Of a stretch of DNA of 64,000 nt, positions 1 through 9,263 are shown piece by piece. Below the pieces are notes generated by a model. That model worked only from the letters and a program-made list of their open reading frames with translations. It searched no databases and was not told the DNA's origin. Every line of letters starts with the position of its first letter. Positions within the stretch are counted from its first letter, which is position 1. The translations under genes and the position numbers were made by a program. The stretch spans positions 62,001 through 126,000 of the forward strand of contig JAVVEG010000007.1 in NCBI GenBank assembly GCA_032251455.1, written 5' to 3'. This stretch comes from JAVVEG01 sp032251455 (lineage in GTDB: Bacteria; Pseudomonadota; Gammaproteobacteria; Pseudomonadales; Pseudohongiellaceae).

Positions 1-682
1 GGTAATGATGCTGCGGCACCGGCGCCAGAAACAAGCCGTTCTGGGCCATGTCGGGTTTTGATTTGGGCAGGCGAACCGAGAAAGTCAGCTCATCATAACG
101 GGTGACATTCTCGATTTCATTGCTGAAGTAGTTGTTCTGGAAAGGCGCCTGAATGTACTCGGAAAGATAGAAAAAGACTGCAAAAAGCATATCATCGGAA
201 GTGATACGCTCGCCATCCGACCAACGGGCGGCAGGATTGATCTTCACATAGACCGTACGGTTCTCCTGATCTATGGCCCATTGTTCAGCAATGGCGGGAA
301 TCAACGCCTTGGTATCCGGGTGCTGGGTGACCCAGGTTAGGCGCCAGTAGCCACTGATCCAGGAGCGAGAGGAAAAATTCGAATCCGGACCGACATTACG
401 GAAAGTCGGCGGGAAATCTTCGAGAACTTCATAATAGGTACCGCCCTTGACCGCGTCCGGCGAACCGATGTCAGGATGCTGCATGCCGTCATCCCAGACC
501 AGATCTGTGGGAATGTCGGCGGGACTGGCAAAAGTGATCAGCTCCGGGTTATCGGCATAGAAGGCTTCCACCTCGGGCGTGATGTCCAGGGTGCTGTCTG
601 CCTGTTCGGTGTCGGAACCGCAGGCAACAAGCACACCCAGCACGAGCATCATGAGTGCGCTGATTCTGCCGTATCTGATCAT
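1..682 (-). CDS. Peptide ABC transporter substrate-binding lipoprotein, YejA-like (partial)
   Basis: N-terminal 227 codons of a periplasmic solute receptor; the C-terminus lies beyond the window edge. The start at 682 gives MIRYGRISAL followed by a hydrophobic stretch and the lipobox LVAC, so it is probably a lipoprotein with the lipidated Cys near residue 21. The mature part carries the SBP_bac_5 pattern (GSPDAVKGGTYYEVL, then PPTFRNVGPDSN) that I associate with YejA-type receptors. It lies 58 bases downstream of a YejE-like permease on the same strand and probably captures oligopeptides for the YejB/YejE channel. The family call is fairly secure; the substrate is unknown. Confidence 0.85.
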   Translation of the reverse strand, partial: MIRYGRISALMMLVLGVLVACGSDTEQADSTLDITPEVEAFYADNPELITFASPADIPTDLVWDDGMQHPDIGSPDAVKGGTYYEVLEDFPPTFRNVGPDSNFSSRSWISGYWRLTWVTQHPDTKALIPAIAEQWAIDQENRTVYVKINPAARWSDGERITSDDMLFAVFFYLSEYIQAPFQNNYFSNEIENVTRYDELTFSVRLPKSKPDMAQNGLFLAPVPQHHY

Positions 683-740
683 CGGGTTTTACCTCTTCGG
701 TTTTGATCTGTTGACAGCTCGAGAGTCCGAGCCCTGTTCA

Positions 741-1808
741 CTATTTGTACACGGTAAACTTTCTGGGATCAAATGATTCCCTGATGGCTTCACCCACGAA
801 GGTCACCAGGGTCAGCAGCACCACCAGGGTGCCAAAAGCCGACATGACGATCCACGGCGCCGTGCGCAGAGTCTCGGTACCCTGTTTCAGCAACTCACCC
901 AGGCTTGGGGTGGGTGGCGGCAAGCCAAACCCCAGAAAATCGAGCGCCGTAATGGCCGTCACTGCGGAGACCACGGTAAACGGCATGAAAGTCACCAGCG
1001 TGGACAGGACATTGGGCAGGATATGCCGAAATATGATCCGGGTATTGGAGGCGCCGAGTATACGCGCCGAGGCGACATAATCCCTGGCCTTTTCCTTGTA
1101 GGTTTCCGTGCGCATGTAATAGGTCATGGAGGTCCACGAGAACAGCACCATGACCAGCAATAGAATCAGAATCCTGGCCGCTACCGTAAAGGAGTCGGGT
1201 ATCACTGAAAAAACGATGATGACCATGTACAGAAACGGAATATTGCTCCACACCTCGATCAGGCGCTGACTCAACATATCAAAGGTGCCGCCGAAATACC
1301 CCATGGCACAGCCGACGGCCACACCAATCAGATAGACCGACAGCATGAAGCCAAGCGCAAACACCAGGGCAATACGCGTACCGTAGAACAAGCGCGCCAG
1401 GATATCCCTGCTAGTGCTGTCGGTACCCAGATAGTGCTGCTTGGCCAGATTGGGTGGCTCCGGACGAAAAATGCCACTGGAGGCATCGTTCTCGAAAGGA
1501 CTGTAGGGTACCAGGGGCATCATGACCCAGTTCCTTGAACCGCTTTCCCGAAAATGCTGCTGCAGTTCCCGGTAATTGGTCTCGTAGGAATAATCCAGCC
1601 CAAACTCGGTGCCCGGATGAAAGGCGCTGTAGGTGGGGAAAAACAGCTCACCCTCATAACTGACAATCAGGGCACGGTTATTGATCAGCAACTCCCCAAA
1701 CAGACTCAACACCAGGAAAGCGACCAGGATCAGAAAGCTGTAGTAGCCTCGCTTGATCTGTTTGAAGCGGATGAGCTTCTTGCGTGTCTGTGGATTGAGT
1801 CTGATCAC
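741..1808 (-). CDS. yejE: Peptide ABC transporter permease, YejE-like
   Basis: Inner-membrane permease of an oligopeptide importer, 355 aa. A short basic N-terminus (MIRLNPQTRKKL) leads to a first membrane helix at about 20-43. A periplasmic loop of roughly 100 residues follows, containing MPLVPYSPFENDASSG and LGTDSTSRDILARL, both typical of YejE. The BPD_transp_1 domain has the EAA-like loop YVASARILGASNTRIIFRHI. It starts 10 bases after the YejB-like gene, so the two are co-transcribed and should form a heterodimer. No YejF ATPase lies beside it; the only ATPases nearby are the upstream OppD/OppF-like pair. Confidence 0.9.
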   Translation of the reverse strand: MIRLNPQTRKKLIRFKQIKRGYYSFLILVAFLVLSLFGELLINNRALIVSYEGELFFPTYSAFHPGTEFGLDYSYETNYRELQQHFRESGSRNWVMMPLVPYSPFENDASSGIFRPEPPNLAKQHYLGTDSTSRDILARLFYGTRIALVFALGFMLSVYLIGVAVGCAMGYFGGTFDMLSQRLIEVWSNIPFLYMVIIVFSVIPDSFTVAARILILLLVMVLFSWTSMTYYMRTETYKEKARDYVASARILGASNTRIIFRHILPNVLSTLVTFMPFTVVSAVTAITALDFLGFGLPPPTPSLGELLKQGTETLRTAPWIVMSAFGTLVVLLTLVTFVGEAIRESFDPRKFTVYK

Positions 1809-1818
1809 CTAAGAAGCC

Positions 1819-2829
1819 TCAACTGAACCTGATGCGCGGGTCGATCAGGGCGACCAGGATATCAGAGAGTATATTGCCCAACAGCAACAGCAGACTGGCC
1901 AGGAACACCACGCCCATGACCACCGGGTAATCCCGGTCAATGATCGAGGTCAGGCCCAGCAGACCAAAGCCGTTGATGTCGAAGATGGTTTCAATCAGGA
2001 AGGAGCCGGACACCAGCAGGGTTATGTTCTGACCAAAGGTGGTGGCAATCGGAATCAGTGAGTTGCGCAAGGCATGGCCGGTGACCGCCCGCCGGAATGA
2101 AACCCCTTTGGAGATGGCGGTGCGCACATAATCCGCAGCCAGATTATCCATCAAATGATTCTTCAGCAGCAGGGTGACCAGGGCAAAGCTGCCGACCAGA
2201 TAACAGATCAAAGGCAATACAGAATGGGAGACCAGGTCCTTGAATTTACCCCAGTAACTCAGCTCGTCGAACTGCAGGCCGACAAACCCACCCATCGGAA
2301 ACCATTCCAGGCGGACGGAAAAATACAGCAGCAGCAATGAACCCAGGGCATAACCGGGCACGGCATAACCGATGAATATGAAAATGGAGGACACATTGTC
2401 CACCATCGTGCGATGCTTGATGGCCTTCACGATGCCCAGCGGAATACACACGATATAGGTGATGATCAACGTCACCAGGCCATAGTACAGGGACACCGGG
2501 AACCGGCTCTTGATGACATCCCAGACCGGCTGATTGTAGCGATAGGACATGCCCAGATCACCGGTGGCGACCTTGCCCACCCACTCCAGATAGCTTTGCA
2601 GCACCGGCTTGTCGAAGCCGTAGTATTCGCGCAACCGCTGCAACTGAGCCTCGGACAGTGCCATGTTCTGACCCGCCACAGCGCGCTGGCCACCACCGAG
2701 CTGTGCTTCCATGATGGCCCGCTCAATGGGGCCGCCTGGCACCATACGGGTAATGACAAATACGATGACGGTAATCCCGAGCAGGGTCGGCACTATCAAC
2801 ATCAAACGGCGAATGAAATAGTCACGCAT
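1819..2829 (-). CDS. yejB: Peptide ABC transporter permease, YejB-like
   Basis: Inner-membrane permease, 336 aa. The start at 2829 (MRDYFIRRLM) places the first helix at about residues 9-31, as usual for DppB/OppB/YejB proteins; an upstream in-frame start at 2910 would add 27 atypical residues. Family marks are the GDLGMSYRYNQPVWDVIK segment and the cytoplasmic loop DYVRTAISKGVSFRRAVTGH, which contacts the ATPase. It follows the OppF-like ATPase after about 130 bases and precedes the YejE-like permease by 10 bases. It probably pairs with YejE to move peptides delivered by the YejA-like lipoprotein. Confidence 0.9.
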   Translation of the reverse strand: MRDYFIRRLMLIVPTLLGITVIVFVITRMVPGGPIERAIMEAQLGGGQRAVAGQNMALSEAQLQRLREYYGFDKPVLQSYLEWVGKVATGDLGMSYRYNQPVWDVIKSRFPVSLYYGLVTLIITYIVCIPLGIVKAIKHRTMVDNVSSIFIFIGYAVPGYALGSLLLLYFSVRLEWFPMGGFVGLQFDELSYWGKFKDLVSHSVLPLICYLVGSFALVTLLLKNHLMDNLAADYVRTAISKGVSFRRAVTGHALRNSLIPIATTFGQNITLLVSGSFLIETIFDINGFGLLGLTSIIDRDYPVVMGVVFLASLLLLLGNILSDILVALIDPRIRFS

Positions 2830-2961
2830 CGGGCTGTTGTTATTCCTGTGGGTCTGGCTGCCGGTAAACAGTGGACAGCAGTATAGCCAATTTTCTTGCG
2901 CTTTGCCCATGGCCGCCGCTGCTTATGCCATGGCTGATGACATGGCTTGTAACATGAGCCA

Positions 2962-3942
2962 TCAGGCATACAGATGGCAGGACACCTGGCGGGATTCACT
3001 GCCAGGCAGGTTTTTCAGTTCCGGCGTCCTGCTGCGGCACTCGGCCATCACTTTGGGACAGCGCGCGGCAAAGCGGCAACCTGGCGGCACATTCACCGGA
3101 GACGGAATCTCTCCGCTGATGGGGGTGGACAGACGTTTGCGTTCCGAACGCGGATCAGGCTCCGGATTCGAAGCTATCAGAATTTCAGTGTAGGGATGCT
3201 TCGGTGAGAAATATACCTCATCCGCCGGCCCCACCTCGACCAGGGAGCCCAGATACATCACCGCCATGCGGTCGCTGATATAGCGCACCATGGACAGGTC
3301 GTGAGCGATAAAAAGCATGGTCAGGCCCAGCGCCTGTTTCAGCCGGTTGAGCAGATTGACCACCTGAGCCTGCACCGAGACGTCCAGCGCAGAAATCGGC
3401 TCATCACAGACCAGGAATTGCGGCGACAGGATCAAGGCACGGGCGATGCCGATACGCTGCCGCTGCCCACCGGAAAATTCGTGGGGATAGCGCGAGGCAT
3501 GGTCCGGATGCAGCCCTACCTGCTCCAGCGCTTCGGCCACCTGCCCACGGATTGCCTTGCTGTCGGCGCGTGTATGCAAACGCAGGCCTTCTGCAATGAT
3601 TTCACCCACTGTCATGCGTGGATTCAGTGAGGAATACGGGTCCTGAAAAATCATCTGCATATGCCGCGACAAACGTCGGAAATCTTCCGGCCGATACTGC
3701 GCGGGCAATAACTCCCCCTGATACCTGACCTGCCCCGAGGTCTTGTTATTGAGACCGACAATCGTCTTGCCCAGGGTGGATTTGCCGGAGCCGCTTTCCC
3801 CTACCAGGCCCAGTATTTCATTGCGGGCAATCTGCAGGCTGACCTTATCAACCGCATGCACCCGCTGCCCGTGCCCCAGATTGAAAAAACAGCTCAGTGC
3901 TTCTGTTGCCAGCAAGGGCGTTTCCGCTGCAGACTCACTCAT
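2962..3942 (-). CDS. oppF: Oligopeptide ABC transporter ATP-binding protein, OppF-like
   Basis: Cytoplasmic ATPase, 326 aa. Walker A is GESGSGKST, the signature is FSGGQRQRIGIARAL, Walker B is FLVCDEP, and the C-terminal oligo_HPY region carries a Cys cluster (PPGCRFAARCP...C...SC) like those linked to iron-sulfur binding in some OppD/F proteins. I place the start at 3942 because GGAG lies 7 bases upstream and the ATGAGTGA junction overlaps the oppD stop by 8 bases. In-frame ATGs at 3948 and 3954 are alternatives. It works with the OppD-like partner and may also energise the downstream YejB/YejE permeases. Confidence 0.92.
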   Translation of the reverse strand: MSESAAETPLLATEALSCFFNLGHGQRVHAVDKVSLQIARNEILGLVGESGSGKSTLGKTIVGLNNKTSGQVRYQGELLPAQYRPEDFRRLSRHMQMIFQDPYSSLNPRMTVGEIIAEGLRLHTRADSKAIRGQVAEALEQVGLHPDHASRYPHEFSGGQRQRIGIARALILSPQFLVCDEPISALDVSVQAQVVNLLNRLKQALGLTMLFIAHDLSMVRYISDRMAVMYLGSLVEVGPADEVYFSPKHPYTEILIASNPEPDPRSERKRLSTPISGEIPSPVNVPPGCRFAARCPKVMAECRSRTPELKNLPGSESRQVSCHLYA

Positions 3943-5011
3943 GATCATCTCCATCAGCGCCGGTCCCGGCAGTTGCCGGAGACAATTCATGTGACTGACT
4001 TTGCTGCTGCGGATGGTGCAGCCAGCAACGGGCAAAATGCGATTCGCCCAGCTGGAAAGGATCAGGGTCCCGGTGATCACAGATTGCCATTGCCTGTGGG
4101 CAGCGATCGCAATAAGCACAACCGGACGGCGGTGCAAACAGGTCGGGCGGGCTGCCTTCTATTGGTTGCAGCACATGCCGGCGGGAACTGCCGGCATTGG
4201 CCTCACGCCGGTTGCTTGGCATCGCCTGCTTCAACCCCAGGGTGTACGGATGGCCAGAGTGGTAAAACACCTCATCAACCTCTCCGGACTCGACTATCCT
4301 GCCCGCATACATCACAGCCACTTTATCGGCCATACGTGCCACGACACCCAGATCATGGGTAATCAGTATGATGGCCATGCCGGTTTCCTGTTGCAGATTC
4401 AGCAGCAGATCCAGAATCTGCGCTTGAATGGTGACATCCAGCGCCGTGGTCGGCTCATCTGCTATCAGCAATGACGGGCGGCAGGCAATGGCCATGGCTA
4501 TCATGGCCCGCTGCAACATGCCACCGGAAAACTCAAAGGGGTATTGCCGGGCACGTTTTTCTGCTTCCGGAATACGCACCTGCTGCAGCAAGTCAACCGC
4601 ATCAGCAAATGCCCTGCGCCTGCTCAAGCCCCGATGCACCTGCAATGTTTCTGCTATCTGGTCGCCAATGCGCATGGTCGGGTTCAGGGCGGACATCGGA
4701 TCCTGAAAAATCATGCCGATCTCATTGCCACAGACAACCCGGCTGGCTGACCCGGTGCCAATCGTTCTGCGCCCGATTATCTCTTCGCCGTGCAGAAGCG
4801 CGGAACCCGCAGTAATCCGCGCGGGCGGCATGGGCAACAGACCCATGATGCTCTGCACCGCCACTGACTTGCCGCAACCGGACTCACCCACAATGGCCAG
4901 CGTCTGGCTGGTTTCAACACTGAAATCAACTCCGCGCACGGCCTGCACCGTCCCCCCATAGGTGGCAAATTCAACATGCAGATTGTCCACTCTCAGCAAT
5001 TCCGCACTCAT
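3935..5011 (-). CDS. oppD: Oligopeptide ABC transporter ATP-binding protein, OppD-like
   Basis: Cytoplasmic ATPase, 358 aa. Walker A is GESGCGKS, the Q-loop region is GMIFQDPMSALNPTMRIGDQ, and Walker B is LLIADEPTTALD. The signature is FSGGMLQRAMIA, with Met where the canonical motif has Gln, a change common in OppD-type subunits. The C-terminus has PPSGCAYCDRCPQAMAICDH, a Cys cluster typical of the oligo_HPY region. The gene overlaps oppC by 4 bases upstream and oppF by 8 bases downstream, so translation is probably coupled through the operon. Confidence 0.93.
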   Translation of the reverse strand: MSAELLRVDNLHVEFATYGGTVQAVRGVDFSVETSQTLAIVGESGCGKSVAVQSIMGLLPMPPARITAGSALLHGEEIIGRRTIGTGSASRVVCGNEIGMIFQDPMSALNPTMRIGDQIAETLQVHRGLSRRRAFADAVDLLQQVRIPEAEKRARQYPFEFSGGMLQRAMIAMAIACRPSLLIADEPTTALDVTIQAQILDLLLNLQQETGMAIILITHDLGVVARMADKVAVMYAGRIVESGEVDEVFYHSGHPYTLGLKQAMPSNRREANAGSSRRHVLQPIEGSPPDLFAPPSGCAYCDRCPQAMAICDHRDPDPFQLGESHFARCWLHHPQQQSQSHELSPATAGTGADGDDHE

Positions 5012-6399
5012 TCACTGTTCCTCATACGGGCATCGAGCGCATCGCGCAAACCGTCACCCAGCAGATTGAAAGCCAATACGGTGATGCTGATCAGCAAGGC
5101 AGGAAAAATCAGTTCATGCGGATGGGTCAACATGGTTTTCAGACCTTCGTTGCACATGCTGCCCCAGGAGGCAGCCGGTGGCGCTACACCCATGCCGATA
5201 AACGACAGGAACGCCTCGGTAAAAATGGCACTGGGCACGGCAAAGGTCAGCGTTACCAGGATGACACCCATGGTATTGGGGATCATATGGCGCAGGATCA
5301 GATAAATGCGGCTGCCACCCAGCAATCGGGCTGCACTGATATACGCTTCCTGACGAATCTGCATGATCTGCCCTCTGACCAGCCTGGCCGTGGCCGGCCA
5401 GGACAGCACCACCAGGGCAATCAGCATCGGTACTATGCCACTCTCTCCCGGGCCGATACCAAAAACCACCTGAAACAGAATCATGAACAGCAGGAAGGGC
5501 AGCGCCACCACAAAATCGGCAAAGCGCATCAGCACCTGATCTGCCCTGCCCCCGACAAAACCCGCCATGCTGCCGTACAGCACACCGAACAGCACAAACA
5601 AGGCCGGGGCAACCACACCGATAAAAAGTGACACCCTGGCCCCGGCCATCAGGCGTGCCAGCATATCCCGGCCCAGATAATCGGTTCCCAGTGGGTGCCA
5701 GGTGAGCAACACCTCATCTCCCGCCTGCAAGGTCTCGAACTCTGCCGCGGCAAGCAGGTTGCGCTCAGCCACTTCATTGCGGGTAACCACGCGCTGCACC
5801 GGCACTGCCAGGGTCTGGAAACGCTCCCCCGGTTGATTGTTTTCATCCAGCTCGACGAGACTGTAATAGTAGGTCCGCGCGCGCAGATCGAGGCGGTCTT
5901 CGTACCAGGTCTGCTGCTCACCGGGGAAATCGATCAAGGGTAGACCAAAGGCCCGTTCCTCTCCCACCGGGAACAGGGTTCGATACAGCCGATAGGCAGC
6001 AGCGCCAGGCATCACCTCCCAATGCAGCCTGACCGATTGCGTTGTCGCCGGACCCAGAACCTGCAAGCCATCAGCTGCACTGTCGGCGGGCAGCGCACCT
6101 TCCCAGGCGGTGAAGGCAGGCACCACCATGGCGCGCCGGTCTGCCCCTGGCGGCTGGCTGATCTGATCAACATCCTGACTGTTGGGGTCCACGGTCCAGA
6201 GCAGAGGGCCAACCAGGGTAAAAAAAGCCAGCGCCATGACCAGATACAGGGAAACCAGCGCCCGCGTGTTCGTTTTCAGCCGCAGCCAGGCATCCTGCCA
6301 ATAAGTCCGCGAAGGCCGGACCAGCCTGTGCTGCTGTTGCTGCCGCTGCAGGGGGGCAAACTCGTCCTGACTGACAGGTGTTGCGCTGCTCTGAGTCAT
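5008..6399 (-). CDS. oppC: Oligopeptide ABC transporter permease, OppC-like, with inserted FnIII-like domain
   Basis: Inner-membrane permease, 463 aa, about 150 residues longer than ordinary OppC. Residues 1-45 are a Gln/Arg-rich cytoplasmic tail, 46-69 the first helix, and about 245-463 the BPD_transp_1 domain with the loop YISAARLLGGSRIYLILRHM. The extra segment lies in the periplasmic loop between helix 1 and the conserved HPLGTDYLGRDMLARL. Residues 110-205 resemble a fibronectin type III fold: VRLHWEVMPGAAAYRLYRT, then TWYEDRLDLRARTYYYSLVE and a terminal strand. The domain may contact the receptor or cell wall; that role is inference. It overlaps oppD by 4 bases and abuts oppB. Confidence 0.9.
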   Translation of the reverse strand: MTQSSATPVSQDEFAPLQRQQQQHRLVRPSRTYWQDAWLRLKTNTRALVSLYLVMALAFFTLVGPLLWTVDPNSQDVDQISQPPGADRRAMVVPAFTAWEGALPADSAADGLQVLGPATTQSVRLHWEVMPGAAAYRLYRTLFPVGEERAFGLPLIDFPGEQQTWYEDRLDLRARTYYYSLVELDENNQPGERFQTLAVPVQRVVTRNEVAERNLLAAAEFETLQAGDEVLLTWHPLGTDYLGRDMLARLMAGARVSLFIGVVAPALFVLFGVLYGSMAGFVGGRADQVLMRFADFVVALPFLLFMILFQVVFGIGPGESGIVPMLIALVVLSWPATARLVRGQIMQIRQEAYISAARLLGGSRIYLILRHMIPNTMGVILVTLTFAVPSAIFTEAFLSFIGMGVAPPAASWGSMCNEGLKTMLTHPHELIFPALLISITVLAFNLLGDGLRDALDARMRNSE

Positions 6400-7340
6400 T
6401 ACTGCAACCTCACCCGGGGGTCTATCCAGCTATAGAGCAGGTCGACCAGAATGACCATGAAGACCAGGAAGGCACCATAAAATACGGTCGTCCCCATGAT
6501 GACGGTATAGTCCAGCTGCTGCACAGCCTGCACGAAATAGCGGCCCAGGCCAGGAATGGCGAACACCAGCTCAACCACAAAACCGCCCGTGGTAATGGCT
6601 GCGATGGCCGGCCCCAGCACGGTGATCACCGGCAGGATGGCATTGCGCAATTGATGACGGGCAAAAATCCGGGCGGGCGGCAAACCTTTGGCACGTGCAG
6701 TCCGCACATAGTCCGAGTTGATGATCTCCAGCATCGAAGAGCGCATCAGGCGGGTCAGATAAGCCATGGTGCCCAGCCCCAGCACCAGCGCCGGCAACAG
6801 CATGTGGCTGATGCTGCCCCAGCCGGCCACGGGTAGCAATGAGACTCCGGTGAAGGCATTGAGATTGACCAGCGCGAGCTGGCCCAGCGCAGCAAACACG
6901 AAACTCGGCACCGATATCCCAAGAATCACCAGCAGCATGATGACGGTATCCGGCAGGCGATTGCGATAAAGCGCGGTCAGCGCCCCCCAGAGAATACCGC
7001 CCAGCGCAGCAAAGGTGATGGCCAGAATCCCCAGTGTCGCCGATACCGGGAAGTGTTCACGGATGATGTCATTGACCTCCCGGTTCTGCTGGGTAAAGGA
7101 AATGCCGAAATCGCCTTTCAGCATATTTCCCATATAGATCAGGTACTGCTCATGCACCGGGCGGTCAAGGCCATAGCGGGCTTCCAGGTTGGCGCGAATG
7201 GCGGGGGACACCGCGCGCTGATCGGACAAGGGGTCGCCCGGGACATTGTGCATGGCGAAAAACGTGGCCGTGGCGATGAACCAGACCGTGATCACTCCCT
7301 GTAGAAGCCGTTTGAACAGATAGGCTGCCAAGCTATTCAC
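6399..7340 (-). CDS. oppB: Oligopeptide ABC transporter permease, OppB-like
   Basis: Inner-membrane permease, 313 aa, the usual OppB length. It opens with MNSLAAYLFKRLLQGVITVW, a helix-1 segment, then HNVPGDPLSDQRAVSP and GDFGISFTQQNREVNDIIR, all standard for the family. The cytoplasmic loop SDYVRTARAKGLPPARIFAR contacts the ATPases. It overlaps the receptor gene by 8 bases and shares its last base with the oppC start. The order receptor-B-C-D-F matches classic opp operons. Confidence 0.93.
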   Translation of the reverse strand: MNSLAAYLFKRLLQGVITVWFIATATFFAMHNVPGDPLSDQRAVSPAIRANLEARYGLDRPVHEQYLIYMGNMLKGDFGISFTQQNREVNDIIREHFPVSATLGILAITFAALGGILWGALTALYRNRLPDTVIMLLVILGISVPSFVFAALGQLALVNLNAFTGVSLLPVAGWGSISHMLLPALVLGLGTMAYLTRLMRSSMLEIINSDYVRTARAKGLPPARIFARHQLRNAILPVITVLGPAIAAITTGGFVVELVFAIPGLGRYFVQAVQQLDYTVIMGTTVFYGAFLVFMVILVDLLYSWIDPRVRLQ

Positions 7341-9036
7341 CCTCCGTCTCTATCCAGGCGTAGCTGTAATCGATCTCCGCCCCGAAAACCCGGTGCACCA
7401 CCCCTTTGAGCTGCGGGTGGGTGGCGTACACGATACCCCGTTCATAATTGCCAATCTGCACCACATCCTCATGCAGGATGCGCTGTATCTGACCGAAGGC
7501 ATCCATGCGCTCACGTGGGTCGAGCGAGCTTTGGCCGACCCGCACCAGTTCATCCAGAGCGGGATTCTGGTATCGGCCACGATTATTCAGGTTCCAGGAG
7601 GCGTACAGATCAGCAAAGGTCAACGGATCATTATAGTCTGGCCCCCAACCGGCCAGGACCATATCAAAGTCGCCAGCACTCATCTTGGCCAGGCGTTGCT
7701 GGAAAATCTGCGCATCGATCAACACCTCCATGCCCAGTACTTCCCTGAACACCTCCTGGTAGTACTCCGCCTGTATGCGGGCAACCGGGGTATCGCTGCT
7801 CAACATGACCAATCTCGGCGGCCGCTCCAGACCCAGCTCGGTCATTGCCCTGGTCAGGTATTCACGGGCCAGAGGGATATTGCGCGGATAACGGGGAGCC
7901 GGATACTCTTCACGGAATTTTTTCTCGATCCCATCCAGCCAGACCGGAAACAGGCTATAGGCGGGCAGGTAGGCAGGCAGTTTGATGACACGATTGACCA
8001 GTTCGGCCGAATCCTGGGCCAGGTGCATGGCCATGCGCAGATTGCGATTGCGGGTCAACCGTCCTTCCCGGAAGTTGAAATCCATGAAGAACACGCTGCC
8101 ATCCATGAACCGGTCCAGCTGCCAGCGTCGCTGCATGGCTTCCTCCAGCATCTCCGCAGTCAGGTCGGCGACGACAATCTGGCCATCCTTGAACAGGTTC
8201 AACAGCGTATTGGAATCCGAGGTGATATAGGCGGCGTTGATGACATTCAAGCGCGCCCGCTGCGCATCCCAGTAATAGGGGTTTTTTTCCATGCGCAGAC
8301 TGGCGCCATGCACCCAGCTGGTGATCATGAAGGGGCCGTTGTACAGCATCTGGTCTGCATCAGCGGCATAACGCCCATTGCTGCGCTGATAAAATGCTTC
8401 CTGCACCGGCGCATAGGTAGGAAAGGCAACCAGCTTGTCAAAATAGGCTATCGGAGTTTCCAGCTCCACCAGCAAGGTATGATCATCCACGGCCGTGACG
8501 CCCACCTCGCTCAGCGGTAGTTGCCCTTGGTTGGCCGCTTTGGCATTCTTGATCACATAGAGAATGAAGGCATATTGCGAGCCAGTGGCCGGATCAAGGG
8601 CTGTTTTCCAGGCAAACTCGAAATCATGGGCAGTGATTGGCTCGCCATTGCTCCAGCGGGCATTGTCACGGATATGGAAACTGACCAGGGTGCCATCCTG
8701 CTGCCAGTGATCAGCGACGCCATGGGTGATTTCGCCGCGCTCATCATAGCGCAGCAAGCCCTCGCTGACATGGCCCAGTACCGTGCCGCTTACCACATCG
8801 GTAGAGCGCATGCTGTCCAGCAGGGGCGGTTCGTCGCGCAGATAAATGGTGATGGCCTTGCTGTCGGCATCCACTGCCCCATTGAACGTACCGACAGCGC
8901 CGCTGGTCAGCCGTGCGGCCTGAGACAGCCCAAGCATCAGCACTAGCAGGAAAGCAAGCGCACCCATTGCGTAGAGTATCAGCTGACGTCGTGCTGCACG
9001 GTCAAAATTGTCATCTGATACAACGGGCTTGCTCAT
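7333..9036 (-). CDS. oppA: Membrane-tethered oligopeptide-binding protein, OppA-like
   Basis: Solute receptor of the SBP_bac_5 family, 567 aa. The N-terminus (residues 1-17) is polar, then a hydrophobic helix spans about 18-40. I see no lipobox and no clear signal-peptidase site, so the protein is probably held to the inner membrane by an uncleaved helix. The binding domain shows EPPLLDSMRSTDVVSGTVLG, SEGLLRYDERGEITHGVADHW and FDMVLAGWGPDYNDPLTFADL, close to OppA/MppA. It heads the operon. A 227-base gap separates it from the divergent gene at 9264, and the promoter should lie there. Confidence 0.9.
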   Translation of the reverse strand: MSKPVVSDDNFDRAARRQLILYAMGALAFLLVLMLGLSQAARLTSGAVGTFNGAVDADSKAITIYLRDEPPLLDSMRSTDVVSGTVLGHVSEGLLRYDERGEITHGVADHWQQDGTLVSFHIRDNARWSNGEPITAHDFEFAWKTALDPATGSQYAFILYVIKNAKAANQGQLPLSEVGVTAVDDHTLLVELETPIAYFDKLVAFPTYAPVQEAFYQRSNGRYAADADQMLYNGPFMITSWVHGASLRMEKNPYYWDAQRARLNVINAAYITSDSNTLLNLFKDGQIVVADLTAEMLEEAMQRRWQLDRFMDGSVFFMDFNFREGRLTRNRNLRMAMHLAQDSAELVNRVIKLPAYLPAYSLFPVWLDGIEKKFREEYPAPRYPRNIPLAREYLTRAMTELGLERPPRLVMLSSDTPVARIQAEYYQEVFREVLGMEVLIDAQIFQQRLAKMSAGDFDMVLAGWGPDYNDPLTFADLYASWNLNNRGRYQNPALDELVRVGQSSLDPRERMDAFGQIQRILHEDVVQIGNYERGIVYATHPQLKGVVHRVFGAEIDYSYAWIETEGE

Positions 9037-9263
9037 AGATTCCTCATCTGGCTGCGGCCAGAATACCCCAGACGATAAAGGCAGTCGAGGGCCATACGGT
9101 GCTGACCAGTCACCTCAAAAACGGGCAGTCGGAAAAATCTGCAATTTTTCTTTCTACCCGGTTTTTTCCCATTTACCCAGTGCATCATGTGCTGAAATTG
9201 GATAAAATGCCCGCCTCAAGTGATAAGATTGACTAAAATTCATCACGCAAGCCAGGTGCCAGA

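Noticed and set aside
7393..8520. 375-codon open frame antisense to oppA
   Set aside because: It lies wholly within the receptor gene, has no family-like sequence, and reflects codon bias of the true strand.
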